From the NCBI RefSeq assembly GCF_000350225.1, contig NW_005178601.1, forward strand, positions 224,275 through 288,274: a DNA stretch of 64,000 nt, given 5' to 3'. This document shows, in pieces, positions 41,116 to 51,775 of the stretch. Source of the stretch: Chondrus crispus. Its lineage: Eukaryota; Rhodophyta; Florideophyceae; Gigartinales; Gigartinaceae. Under the pieces are notes generated by a model. That model was not told the origin of the DNA, did no database searches, and saw only the letters and a program-made list of their open reading frames with translations. The translations under genes and the position numbers were made by a program. The first letter of the stretch is position 1. Each line of letters starts with the position of its first letter.

Positions 41116-41577
41116 AACGTTCTCGTTGCACTTCAAGTACCCGTGAGACTCACAGTCGCGATTACAAGGAATACAACGCGGAGTCTCTTTGCCGTTGGTA
41201 ACCTGAATGCGATGAGCCCTAGATTGAGTGTGATCCCAAAATGCGTTCGCACTATTGCCACTAACGCCGTACACTTTTCCAACCCACTTATACCGCGGGC
41301 ACACCTTACAATTCCTCTTGCGCTCACGCTTAAACTCTTTATCCACGAGACCAGCCGCTATCCGAGCCGAGAGGCGATGCGTAGTTCTCTTTATTGGTGC
41401 GGGAACAGAGCCAGAAACATGATGAATGCGGTAAGGTGCGTTACTCGAGGAGGGACCCGGAAGCGCGAGCCGAGGCGAAGGTTGATCCTCCGGCTCAAGC
41501 ACCTCAACGGATACGACCTCCGATGTCCTAACCGTTCGACCGATGACCAGCTTCCCAGGCACAGAGCGCACCGACAC
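41098..41577 (-). CDS. Cys/His-rich ORF fragment (about 159 codons)
   Basis: The minus-strand frame has no ATG after the upstream stop, so it is a fragment or an exon. The N-terminal half is Pro/Ser/Val-rich with basic residues (RTTHRLSARI). The C-terminal half holds CKVC...FWDHTQSRAHR, which resembles a U1-type C2H2 zinc finger, and then CIPCNRDC. The last codons run into the tRNA-like array. It could be a nucleic-acid-binding piece of an element or of a host protein. The assignment is weak. Confidence 0.35.
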   Translation of the reverse strand: MSVRSVPGKLVIGRTVRTSEVVSVEVLEPEDQPSPRLALPGPSSSNAPYRIHHVSGSVPAPIKRTTHRLSARIAAGLVDKEFKRERKRNCKVCPRYKWVGKVYGVSGNSANAFWDHTQSRAHRIQVTNGKETPRCIPCNRDCESHGYLKCNENVVKIDA

Positions 41578-41744
41578 TAATTACAGATCTAGCACAACTC
41601 CATAGAACAGGTATTCAGAAAGAATATAAGAAAATCGTCAGAAACAAATTTTGGAATTATTGCTCTTAAGAACCACCAAAACGTGCAAAGACGATCACTT
41701 AGATGTGCAGGAAATGGAAAGAATTGATCAATTACTTTGCATGA

Positions 41745-42060
41745 AAACGTGACAAAAAATCAAATTCGACATTGACGACGACCGCGGTAGCGACAGCGAG
41801 AGCGAAGACGAAGACCAAAGACAGAGACAGCAGCAAGAACCACAGCAAGAACAAAAGCCAAACCAAGGATGAAAACAACGAAGACAGCAGGAGCGATGGC
41901 CAAGACTAACTGATACACGACAGCAACAACGATAGCAACAGCGAAAAACATACCCAGGAACGACGGCAAGAGCGAGAGCGACAACAACAGCGAGAAGACT
42001 GGGGCGAACAACGACGAGAAACGGAAGCGAAAACGACAACGACGGCAGAAACAATGGAAC
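41745..42060. repeat. Low-complexity purine-rich tract
   Basis: The plus strand is dominated by GAC, AGC, GAG and AAC triplets (for example GACAGCGAGAGCGAAGACGA), giving Asp/Ser/Glu/Arg-type or, on the other strand, Ser/Phe/Cys/Leu-type translations. These translations are composition effects, not a recognised protein. Confidence 0.6.
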
Positions 42061-42111
42061 GAGAACGACAGACTCATGCAGCGGAAGGATAACGAAGGAC
42101 TGGCCCAGAAC
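42055..42111 (-). pseudogene. Possible Helitron helicase remnant
   Basis: The minus strand next to the end of the R3/R2 copy can be read GQSFVILPLHES, resembling the block that follows the Walker B region in Helitron helicases. That is the piece expected if the R3/R2 copy at 42112-45500 interrupts the helicase ending near 45500. It is short, so tentative. Confidence 0.3.
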
Positions 42112-42638
42112 CTAATGGTAGGTTCAGGGGGCAAGGGAGGAAGGAGGGCAGGTTGATGAGTGTGAGTGAAGGAGTTGGTGCCGAGGTCTACTTTGGAGCC
42201 GTTTTCCGGTGATACTTATACACTTTGAGTGCTACACCATTGCTCAACTATGACTCGCAGTAAACCATACTCTACTATGCGCGACCACGCGCGGTCTTCT
42301 TGTGGCCCGACAATACTGCTCGACTTCCACCTTACGAATCGCTTCGTAACTATTAGCTCACAACTATTTCTACACATTCTAAATGACTGTAAACCATGGC
42401 CCTGTGCATGCAACTGTTTCACACCTTACTAATCTGCCTCCAGACATGCCAGACTTCATTGTTGTGCAACGAACAACTTGGCACTTGTCTATTTCCAACA
42501 ACGCAAACGTCTGTCATATCACAATTGCCAAACGTATCTTTGTTTCTCACCTTACTGATTTCGCCAAACACTGTCAGATAATTATGGCAAGTTACAACAA
42601 TGTGCATCCAGACTTTCTGCACAACTCCCATGAGAATA

Positions 42639-44757
42639 CAGTCAAACCTCGACAAGCAGGACCCGCGATGAGCGGGAACCCTCGATAAGTGGGACCACAC
42701 CCCGTCTCCCATCAAATGACATCTAAAATTTAAATCAATAATAAACAATGTCCCAAATTCGATAAGCGGGACACTTCAAATAAGATTCTATTTTTATCAA
42801 ATTCCCATTTTTAACCACAAAATAGTATTTCAGAATACACTATCAAATTTTCCCGTTACCGGTCTAGCTGTTACGCCCGTAATTACCATTGCGCAACTTT
42901 TATCCGTTACATTAAATGGCACACCGCAAAAATGCCCTTTTTCTGGCATAAATATTCACGTAGCAGCCGCTAATAAAACTCAATCGCAGGCAAACATCAC
43001 ACCCATCCATTTGTTTCTCATCACTCCATCATGCCGCACACCAACCTCTCAATTTTTCAAAAGAAAAAAATCTGCGAGGAACGAAACCGCAGAATTTCCG
43101 CTGGAGAAAATTTGACCAATCGAGCGCTCGCAGAGTGGGCACGTGCCACCTTTAACCTCACACACGCTCCAAGTAAATCAGCAATGTCACGCCTAGTGAT
43201 CCAATCACAAACGTTGCTGTCAAAAAATGGTCGCCAAATTGCGAAAAAATTCGCGAAAACCCTGGGAGAAATGCTATGCTCGAGAAGGCACTTTTCGAAT
43301 GGATTTGTGACAAGTATGCTGCAAGAGTTAATTTAAGCGGCTTAGTGATTTGTCATAAATCGCCAAAAACTACACAAAATTTTAACGAAACAACCTCGGA
43401 GCATCAGCAATGCAACCTACAATTTTCCTCTGGTTGGCTGGACAGGTTCAAAAAACGTTGGAATCTTAAAGCGTTTAAATCACACGGAGAATCAGGGGAT
43501 GCAAATGATTCGGCCATCGAAAAATCAATTCCCGAATTAAGACAAAAACTGGTTGGCTTCTCGAAAAAAGACATTTTTAATGCAGACGAATGTGGCCTTT
43601 TTTACAGTCTTGCACGCGAAAAAACTATTGCCCTTCAGCCTTTACCTGGCTGAAAAAGCCAAGCCTCGCATTACTTTTTTACCTTGCTGTAACGCTGATG
43701 GTTCTGAAAAATTACCTCTAATGGTGATCGGAAAATCATTTAAACCGAGGTGTTTTAAGAAACAAACAGGAGAGGCTCTGGGACTTGATTATCACGGGAA
43801 CAAAAAGGCGTAGATGAACGCAAATTTATTTTCAAGTTGGCTTCAACGGTTCCGACAGCACATTGCTAAAACACCTGGCAGAATGGTTGTGCTACTTCTT
43901 GACAATTTTAGCGCGCATGGAAGCTTGGAAACTCCACCGGAACTTCCCAACGTATCGGTGGTTTTTTCCGCGTAACTGCACCTCTAAATTGCAGCCCTTG
44001 GATGCGGGGGTTATAGCTGCTTTAAAAATAAGATACCGAAACTACCACTTAGAGCGGGCTGGTGACAATATGGATGTTGACGTTGACCCAAAAGATATTT
44101 GTAAGGTGGATGTTTTAACAGCCATGAAATGGTTTCAGAAGGCTTGGCAGGATATTCCGGCTAAATTGATCGAAAACTGCTGGAATCATACGAAAATTAT
44201 GGAGCAAGGAAGCCATGAGGCCACGCAAAGTGAATCACGTGACAATTCGCAGTTACATTTACAAAATGATTTCCTTTTTGCTTTAAATAATCATGTCGGC
44301 CAAATTGAAGAAAGGCAGAGTGGGGCAGGCGGTATTTCTATTGGCGAATTATTGAATCCTGATGGGGAGGACGAGAATATTATTCAGAGTGTCAGTGATG
44401 AGGTTCTTTTAAGAACTGTAATGGGCAGTGGCGATTCGGAAGCAAGCAGTGACGACGACGGTACTGGTCTTTGTATTCTACCAAAAATGCAGGATCAGCT
44501 CAAGGCGCTGGCAATTTGTAAGCAAATTGCTGATAGCAAATGCGCCGATGCTTCCATCTTACAGTCGATGAGGACGGCGCAGAATGATTTAAGGCTTGAA
44601 AAGTCACGAATGGCGAAGCAAACAACCCTTGATCAGTTTTTTAAATAAATGTTTGAAGGTTTTGATGTGATTGGTTATGATTCGTATGTATGATAACTTT
44701 CGATAAGCAGGACCAGTGCATGTCCACCGTAACGTCCCGCTTATCGAGGTTTGACTG
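42639..44757 (+). mobile_element. Tigger/pogo DNA transposon, 2119 bp
   Basis: Terminal inverted repeats begin CAGTCAAACCTCGA and continue (A/C)AAGC(G/A)GGAC for 24 bp; both are flanked by the TA target duplication (42637-42638 and 44758-44759). Subterminal copies of TCGATAAGCGGGAC or a near variant occur near 42682, 42758 and 44699, the usual layout of pogo-type transposase binding sites. It contains one decayed transposase gene. It inserted into the R3/R2 repeat, so it is younger than that copy. Confidence 0.95.
43031..44648 (+). pseudogene. Tigger transposase (CENP-B/DDE_1 family), frameshifted
   Basis: ATG at 43031. An N-terminal CENP-B-like helix-turn-helix (NLSIFQKKKICEE, LTNRALAEWA) is followed by a second HTH domain with LQFSSGWLDRFKKRW, then the DDE_1 catalytic domain: the first Asp in IFNADECGLFY (about 43575), the second in LLLDNFSAHG (about 43900), the third in LQPLDAGVIAALK (about 44000). 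A long acidic tail ends in LDQFFK, typical of the family. The pieces lie in at least three frames with breaks near 43300, 43640, 43805 and 43900, so no full protein can be made. In life the protein binds the terminal repeats and inserts at TA. Confidence 0.9.
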
Positions 44758-45500
44758 TACATGTAAATCACACGAGTAATGTCATGAACTTACATCCAAC
44801 GGCGCACCATGACGAGAGCACAGTGCAACGGCGCGTGCTCACGCAAGACTCGCATACAGCGTGACGCGTACACAGAATAATCGCGCGACTCTATTCCTCT
44901 CGCGAGAAGTACTTGTTGTACTTTTGATTCACATGTACTGTACTCGGACACGCGCAGGATCGCAAACAGTCTGACACTGTAAAACTGTAAACCCTCGTGT
45001 GCATACATCTGGATGCGTGTACATGTGAACGTACACGAATCCACCTGGCAACGTGTACATGTGTACACATATATATCATATATGTGTCCCGCCCAGGGGC
45101 CCCAGGCAATTACCCATTACAACCATGACAAACCACTTGAAACCCACAAAACTACGTGATTATGGCATATACAGACCATTTAAAAGTACATCACAAGGCC
45201 AAGGACGCACACATGGACAACGCTCGACCAATAGATTTGCAGCATTAGACCTGAGGGCCAATAGAATTGCAGTATTTCCTGTGTAGTCTATAGTGCTATG
45301 GGCCAAGGCTCCACTTGGCAAAACTATGCAAATTTGCATGACCCTCCGAGAGGCCACTTTCGCCCCCAGAACAGCAAAATCTGGGATTTTACAGGTGTCA
45401 TGTCGTCATATGGGTGAGAGCACCCGGACTGTCAAATCATGTACACGTGTCACTCGATTTTGACAGTTTCAGATAACAGCATGTGTTGGCACAATTCCAA

Positions 45501-45773
45501 TATCTCATACATGCATTGACTATCTGTGCTCTTGGCCCGCCCTGAACGACTGGAAGAATCTGGCCAAAGTCTCCAGAAAACTGGACGTATTTATGGCCAA
45601 AAGGAAATTGGGTGCCAGTCAGGTCGCATAGGGTGCGGTCACCGGCTTCAATACGATACATATGGCACATTACGATCTCACCCCATATGATTAAGTCGAC
45701 GTCGTTCATATCTTCACCTAACCTGGAGTTAGGCGAGATGTTACACGTACTATCTGACATAATAGGTATATGC
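45501..45773 (-). pseudogene. Helitron helicase, middle part
   Basis: The minus-strand frame reads DSTCNISPNSRLGE, then DLIIWGEIVMCHMY, the Walker B region where the family normally has DEA or DEI and this copy has GEI. It continues through DRTLCDL and KYVQFSGDFGQILPVVQGG to NACMR, where the R3/R2 insertion begins. It continues the PIF1-like helicase of 46712-47460 across R1 copy 2. The altered Walker B residue adds to the evidence of decay. Confidence 0.8.
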
Positions 45774-46711
45774 TGTAATTCTACGCCCACATCCAGACGC
45801 GCATGACACACAACGACAAGGTTGCCACGTGTAGAAGCCAAAACACCCCGCGTGACGAGCGGAGAAAGTTTGATTTTCAACGTGTACACGTGTGAGTTCT
45901 GTACACGGTTGCACTCTACAGTACTTCAGGAGCAAGTTTGGTTTTCAGCGTGTACACGTGTGGAAGCTGCACGCACACAGTTGCACTCCACAGTACAATC
46001 TGAGCATGTTTCATTTTTTCCGCCTGACACGTGTATGACTTGGACACATGGCCTCATTACACTGTCGGACGCGTACAGTACGCGTGCAGTCTTACAGACA
46101 AAGTGTGGAACCTTGGTGCCGGGTGCGTGGCACGTGCCAAAGGTTTACAGCCTCCATGGAGTGCAGCACGGGTATAGCGAGACACAAAGATACCGTTGGG
46201 CAAGTGTTTGAATCCGTAAGGCAAAATGTGCACTGTTGTAGTTGACAGTGGACAGGACCTCACGTGAGATTCAGATTCATAAGACAACGTGTGCGCTGTA
46301 AACAGTCCTTGCAGGATTGATTTGAATTCGTAAGGCAACGCGTGAGCTGTAAACGTGCCTTACGAATTTGTGCCACGCTGGATTTGGAATAGTAAGGAAA
46401 TTTGTGCTTTGCTGTGCTTTGTTGTACTGCCTTACTAATTTCTCCGTCATGACAGTGCTAATTCGCAAGGCGGTTTTCTGTTCTGTTTGTTGGGCCATCG
46501 CCAGTTTGGCTGAGTAACAAGACGGGCCCATGTGTTAGAGCCAGTACATTTGTAGTATGTGTCTCGTAGTGTTTGGTAGTGGAGTTCGAAAAGATTGCTG
46601 AAGTGTACAAGTAGCGCCTGAAGCTGGCGACGAGAAGTAAATCAGTACCCAATCCTTCAACTTCACCTCATCAACCGTCCTCCGATTTCCCTTTGCCCCG
46701 CTGACCTTCCA
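45774..46711 (+). repeat. R1 repeat, copy 2, inserted in the helicase
   Basis: About 938 bp, closely similar to 1235-2168 and with the same ends. It divides the helicase between HSVFKIPI and DSTCNIS, which are adjacent in Helitron helicases. ATAGG occurs on both sides a few bases out and may be a target duplication. It contains the same ACACGTGT modules and ATTCGTAAGGC decamers. Confidence 0.75.
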
Positions 46712-47460
46712 ATAGTATAGGAATCTTAAAGACCGAGTGCGCAGTTCTGCCGCCATCGAGTAAGACTGCAGCTACTGCCGACGTCGCAACAGGTACAACA
46801 GTTTTGGCACGAATGGTGAGCACGTTCTGTATAGAATTGGTAAGGAAAGTCTTACCGGTGCCACCTGGAGCATCAAGCAAGAAAACGCGTGAGTTGGGGG
46901 CAGCATAATTACCTGCGATTGGGGCAAGTGGTCGAGTAGGTAGTCCTTGCAAGCTTTGGGCGGACACGCCTGGAAGAATGGAACCAACGATTCGATTAAA
47001 AGCATTTTTCTGCCCTTCATTGAAGAGCGGAAGAGCTTGCTGAAGTCGCTGCTCCAGAACTTCCGTGTTCACATGACCCGAGTTCGTAGAAGGCCCTTCG
47101 TGCAACGGGGGAAGGTCTTCCATAGGCTCAGGCAGGTTGAAGTCCGTGAGAGTATGACAACTCATGGACTGCAGCGCGTCCATCATCTCCAGTAAAACGT
47201 ACCACAAAGCGTGCTCATCATTGGAGAGTTGTTGTCGGCGGGAACTGTTCCCAGGCCCGCGTGCGCGTGCACGTATATCTGTCAAGAATAACGACACATG
47301 CTCGTTCCAGAGCGCACGTGGAACAGAAGGCTCGCAGTATGCCAAGATAGTAGCAAACACGTGAGATTGAGACACAAACGAAGAACGGAATTACTCCCGT
47401 ATAGCGTGCCTCCACTCCGCGTCGTCTGCTAGCAGTCCTATCTTACAGAAGGGCTCTCGG
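46712..47460 (-). pseudogene. Helitron helicase, N-terminal part
   Basis: The minus strand reads LLADDAEWRHAI near 47430, a block typical of Helitron helicases; WYVLLEMMDALQSM; the pre-helicase LFNEGQKNAFNRIVG; the Walker A motif DAPGGTGKTF near 46870; and SAVAAVLLDGGRTAHSVFKIPI, where R1 copy 2 cuts in. The PIF1-like helicase unwinds DNA during rolling-circle transposition. The block from about 47375 is open; a frame change lies just upstream. Confidence 0.85.
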
Positions 47461-47466
47461 AAATAT

Positions 47467-48173
47467 TGGAAGGTCAGCGGGGCAAAGGGAAATCGGAGGA
47501 CGGTTGATGAGGTGAAGTTGAAGGATTGGGTATCGATTTACTTCTCGTCGCCAACTTCTGGCGCTACTTGTACACTTCTGCTATCTTTTAGAACTCTACT
47601 ACCAAACACTACGAGACACATACTACAAATGTACTGGCTCTAACACATGGGCCCGTCTTGTTACTCAGCCAAACTGGCGATGGCCCAACAAACAGAACAG
47701 AAAACCGCCTTGCGAATTAGCACTGTCATGACGGAGAAATTAGTAAGGCAGTACAACAAAGCACAGCAAAGCACAAATTCCCTTACTATTCCATATCCAG
47801 CGTGGCACAAATTCGTAAGGCACGTTTACAGCTCACGCGTTGCCTTACGAATTCAAATCAATCCTGCAAGGACTGTTTACAGCGCACACGTTGTCTTATG
47901 AATCTGAATCTCTCGTGAGGTCCTGTCCACTGTCAATTACAACAGTGCACATTTTGCCTTACGGATTCAAACACTCGCCCAACGGTATCTTTGTGTCCTG
48001 CTGTACCCGTGCTACACTCCATGGACGCTGTAAACCTTTGGCAAGTGCCAGGCACCCACCACCAAGGTCCTACACTCTGTCTGTAAGACTGCCGGCGTAC
48101 TGTACGCGTCGGACAGTGTAATGAGGCCATGTGTCCAAGTCATACACGTGTCAGGCGGAGAAAATGAAACATG
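47467..48173 (-). repeat. R1 repeat, copy 3, reversed and truncated
   Basis: The reverse complement of R1 without its first 230 bp or so. It lies exactly where the Rep domain of the Helitron should be, so the insertion was accompanied by loss of Rep coding. Its closest match by eye is copy 2. Confidence 0.75.
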
Positions 48174-49728
48174 TCTCGTCTACTGATCGCTCCATCCTCA
48201 TTCCCAGGAATAAGTGCTGCCACCTCCGACGTTTCAGGCCCGTTGTATCGGCGAACATGTTCACCAACGGGCCTTCCATCAGCATGAATCACCATACCAT
48301 AGGGAGCCCGAGAATTGTCCTTGTTAGCCCATTCTCTCAGACTCTGGAGAGTCTGGACGTAGGGGTTAACGTGATGCAGCATAGCAGTGAGCTGAGTAAG
48401 AATTCCCTCGTCCAATTCCCGAACACGTCCTGCTCTGATCTGAGACTGTGCAGCGTAGGTTGTGTCGTCAATATAAACGGACAGAAACGCTGGATCGCGG
48501 CCAGTCGAAGGCAAGACAGGACCGATGTAGTGATATATTCGACCCTGCATTGTCAGTGTAGGGTTGAAGTTGGACGCTCCAGGCCCCCTCCCTACCCATT
48601 TTGCCACAACAGAAGCCATAAAGAGGACATTGATATACGCACACAGGGAATTACGAAACTTTCGATCCCTGGGCTCTGTGCCGGTGAGTAGAGCCCTGAG
48701 AAAAGGCATGGGAGACTGTGCAGTCGGAAAAGATACTTTTCCGTTGCCACAGCAAGTAGAGAATGTAGACCGACAGGCAGAGCTGCTTTTCAACCGCTCT
48801 TCAAGAAAGGGCAACGCACCGCCGAACTGGCATTGAACATCCATGGACCCAAAGTCTATGTATTCGCCTGGACTGTTGTCGAAGATCCTACAGGAAACTC
48901 TTCGAGATCGGCGAGCATTAGCTAAGCGGGTTTGTCTCAGCAGAAGTTTCGACATTCCGCGCCTGAGTCATGTTAGAACGGTTGTCTCCTTGCCGGCAAA
49001 TCCTGGCAGGCGTGTCTTCCATATCTCTAGCCTCACGCGTGTTTGCTCGATTAGAGTCCTGATGGGCACTCCTTGTAGGTGTGTCCTCCATACTTCTAGC
49101 CTCACGCATGCTTGCTGTATTAGAGTCCAGACGGTCACTCTTTGTAGGTGTGTCCTCCATACATCTAGCCTCACCCATGTTTGCTCGATTAGGGTCCTGA
49201 CGGGCACTCCTTGTAGGCGCATCCTCCATTCTTCAAACCTCACGCATGCTTGCTCGATTAGAGCCCTGACGGGTACTCCTTGTAGGCGCATCCTCCTTTC
49301 TTCTAACTTCACGCAGGTTAACTCGATTAGATTCTTGACGGGCACTCCTTGTAGGCGTGTCTTCCATTCTTCTAGCCTCACGCATACGAATACGGTTCAA
49401 ATTTTGTCGGAAGCGTCTGACTGGAGTACGTTTATTGGCTCTGAAGTCATGGGTGGACACTCGGTCTAGACTTTGTCGATTCACACGCTCCAGCTCAGTC
49501 TCCGCATTCCTTCGTCTCCGAGTAGCCTCGCCATCTCCTAAAAGTCGCACTTCACGCTTTTGAGCAGTCTCTGAAGCACGGTTCCTTGCCATTCGCTCTC
49601 TGTTGTAACGTCTGCGCTGCTCGACTTCCTTCTCACTTCGTTGGTGATGACGCCATGCAGCACGTGAACGCTCCTGTGCGCACCTTGCGAGACTAGCTGA
49701 AGACGAAGAAACTCTTGGCCGCATGACG
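48174..49728 (-). pseudogene. Helitron RepHel N-terminal region with 23-residue repeats
   Basis: The ATG at 49728 (MRPRVSSSSASLARC) starts a very basic region rich in Arg/Glu, followed by six copies of a 23-residue unit around MEDTPTRSARQ (49000-49410). Then comes the conserved Helitron N-terminal domain: YIDFGSMDVQCQFGGAL, FSTCCGNGKV, FLRALLTGTEPRDRKF, SVVAKWVGRGPGASNF, GRIYHYIGPVLPSTGRDP and RELDEGILTQL. A stop lies within the repeats near 49230 and a frame change near 48940. The domain is typical of eukaryotic Helitron transposases; the link to Rep is missing. Confidence 0.85.
49000..49410 (-). repeat. 69-bp coding tandem repeat (6 copies)
   Basis: The TGTCCTCC or TGTCTTCC phase recurs at 49013, 49082, 49151, 49220, 49289 and 49358: an exact 69-bp period coding 23 residues with the core MEDTPTRSARQ and a following NRANMREAR. 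It lies in the basic N-terminus of the Helitron protein. Confidence 0.85.
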
Positions 49729-50073
49729 TAAACTAACTTACCACTCAAACGAACATAAAACAAAAAAAATTTAGAGATGATCATACTATACACACAGCAG
49801 AGTAATAATACTCAGAGTAAGACCACATTTCTATTTCTACTCCCAGGGAGCCCAGTATTAGAAAGAACTTCTTGCAAATCAAGGCTCTCTCCTCCGGGGT
49901 CGCTAAGTACGCGCGCTCCCTTTTCCCTCAATGCGATAATTAGGTTTCCCGAACCCCGTAACGGCACCAACAGTACTAACCCCAACACTGGGTCTTCTTA
50001 CAGCCTCTATAGGTTGACGGAGGCTGCGTTTGATCTTCGTTGTCGACTTTACAATAAAGTCAGTCCGACGTCC

Positions 50074-50145
50074 GCAAATTGCTCTGCGGAGGCCGCAGAG
50101 CAATTTGCACAGACAGACGCCCACACACACACACACAAACAGGAG
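50074..50145. other. 16-bp perfect hairpin followed by a CA microsatellite
   Basis: GCAAATTGCTCTGCGG (50074-50089) and its exact complement (50093-50108) are separated by AGG. A short CACACA run follows. It lies between the Helitron N-terminus and an R2 copy. It could terminate transcription or mark an element end. Confidence 0.8.
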
Positions 50146-50149
50146 TATT

Positions 50150-50597
50150 AGTAGTTGTGGAAACAAGGATACGTATGGCGACTGTGATATGAAAGACGTT
50201 TGCGTTGTTGGAAATTGACATGTGCCAAGTTGTTCGTCGAACAACAATGAAGTCTGCCATGTCTGGATGCATAGTAGTAAGGTGTGAAACAGTCGCATGC
50301 ATAGGGCCATGGTTTACAGTCATCTGGAATGTGTATAAATAGTTATTCACTGATGGTTACGAACCGATTCGTAAGGTGGAAATCGAACAGCATGATCGGG
50401 CCACAAGAGGACCGCGCTCAGTCACGTATAGTTGAGTGGGGTTTACCAGGGGTCGAAGTAGAGCGATAGTGTAGCACTCCAAATGAATAAGTATCGCCAG
50501 AAGACGGCTCCAAAGAAAACCTCGGTACAAACTCCTTCACTCACGCTCATCAACCTGCCCTCCTTCCTCCCTTGCCCGCCGAACCTACCATTACCAA
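50150..50597 (+). repeat. R2 repeat, right part, joined to copia C2
   Basis: Similar to 19690-20134 with more differences than the 1-401 copy, and ending in the same CCTACCATTA. It is joined directly to the copia linker at the point corresponding to about 1198 in C1, so the copia 5' part is missing here. A TATA-like ATAAGTATCGCC stretch lies near 50490. Confidence 0.7.
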
Positions 50598-51775
50598 ATA
50601 CGGATGAGGTCGGTTCTGAAGAGGATGAAGTTTCGAAGGAGGTTCTTGAAAACCATGTTCCTCACTCTGTAAGTGAGAACGATGAAGATGAAAATGATGT
50701 ACCAACTGCCGTCGAAACTCCGAATGTCACCTCTCCAACTCCGACTCCAGCTGTACGAACAACGTCTCGAGTCAGCAGACCTCCCGGATCGTGGTGGAGG
50801 AGCAACTTTGCAGCTGCTCTTCCTTTACATGCGCATGTGGCTATTGCAGGTCCCAAAACTTTGAACCAGAGCTGCATTTCGGCAGACCGGCAATGACAAA
50901 GAACTTGCCTCGCAGACCAAGAATCAGACTTGGAAACTTGTCCCTCGATCTGAGGGCCATTCCATTCATCGAGATTGGCAATCACGCAATCACGTCAATA
51001 AATGGTGCCTGCTCCCTTGTGGTTGGCTCTTTATATTACATATTCTAAAAAATGGTCATGCTCATTAAAGAAGTAAACAATCGACTTAAAATTAATCTTG
51101 TGCTCTAACTTCCTGTAATGCTCCTTGCAATTCTAAAAGATTTAAAGCCAATTCAAATAAGCGAAAAGTGCGTTAACACATGCACATGCAAAGCCGTGGA
51201 AATGTTCTTACAGTTACAAGTAGACACGTTAGAGAAAGGAACGATGCAGAACGACGTTAAATTAATGTCGTGATCGCGTGACGGCGTGATTGCATGATTG
51301 TCACTCACGATGAATGGAATGGCCCTGAGGCGTCAAACATCTTGACATCTCGATGGGTTTTCAATGTCAAGCAGCTGAGTGATGCAAATGGCAATATAGT
51401 TGAAAGTGCAAAAGCCAGACTTGTTGCTCGTGGATTCCAGCAAGTGCAAGGTCTTGACTATAATGAGACATATGCCCCTTTCATAAAGTTTACCATTTTT
51501 CGTCTACTTCTTGCCTTAGTTGCTCATTACGACCTCGAACTTCATCAGATGGATGTCGTGACTGCGTTTTTGAACGCCGACTTGGATGAAGACATCTACA
51601 TGGAGCAACCCGAAGGGTGCATTGACAAAAGCAAAGTGATCACGTGTGTAAACTTTTGAAAGCACTTTACGGTCTTAAACAAGCACATCTTCAATGGCAT
51701 GCCAAAGTGGATGATTTCTTAATTGGTGAATTTGGATTCGAGACTTCGCGTAGTGGTCCGTGTCTCTACTGTACA
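50598..51775 (+). mobile_element. Ty1/copia fragment C2 (linker and RT)
   Basis: The same family as C1: an acidic linker with DEVSKEVLENH, then RT coding with SRWVFNVKQL, KARLVARGFQQVQG, DVVTAFLNADLDEDIYMEQPEG and ALYGLKQAH. It ends before the YVDD block. A MITE interrupts it at 50954-51325. It is a broken fossil with several breaks. Confidence 0.85.
50954..51325. mobile_element. MITE of 372 bp, Harbinger-like ends
   Basis: It splits copia sequence that is continuous in C1. Terminal inverted repeats of about 41 bp are perfect for the first 18 (GGGCCATTCCATTCATCG) and imperfect after. The flanks give a 3-bp TGA duplication, or CTGAG if two bases are moved out of the ends. GCAATCACG is repeated near both ends. 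GGGCC termini and a 3-bp target suit PIF/Harbinger MITEs. No coding capacity. Confidence 0.85.

Larger units (their letters stand above)
42112..45500 (-). repeat. R3/R2 composite repeat, reversed, interrupted by Tigger
   Basis: The reverse complement of 18885-20134 in two parts: 42112-42638 (R2 right half) and 44758-45500 (R2 left half plus R3), with a Tigger element between them. The R3 end abuts helicase coding at 45500. Together the parts give about 1.27 kb, the same size as the copy at 18885. Confidence 0.75.
45501..49728 (-). mobile_element. Helitron (RepHel) remnant with two R1 insertions
   Basis: The minus strand shows a Helitron RepHel order: a basic repeated N-terminus, the conserved Helitron N-terminal domain, the region after Rep, and a PIF1-type helicase. 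The HUH Rep nickase part is absent, replaced by R1 copy 3. Another R1 copy splits the helicase, and the helicase is cut again at 45500 by the R3/R2 copy. The element is therefore non-autonomous and old. Neither the 5' TC nor the 3' CTRR end was identified. Confidence 0.8.

Noticed and set aside
41728-42134. Serine/phenylalanine/cysteine-rich minus-strand ORFs
   Set aside because: Translations of a low-complexity purine-rich tract; both strands give biased, featureless products.
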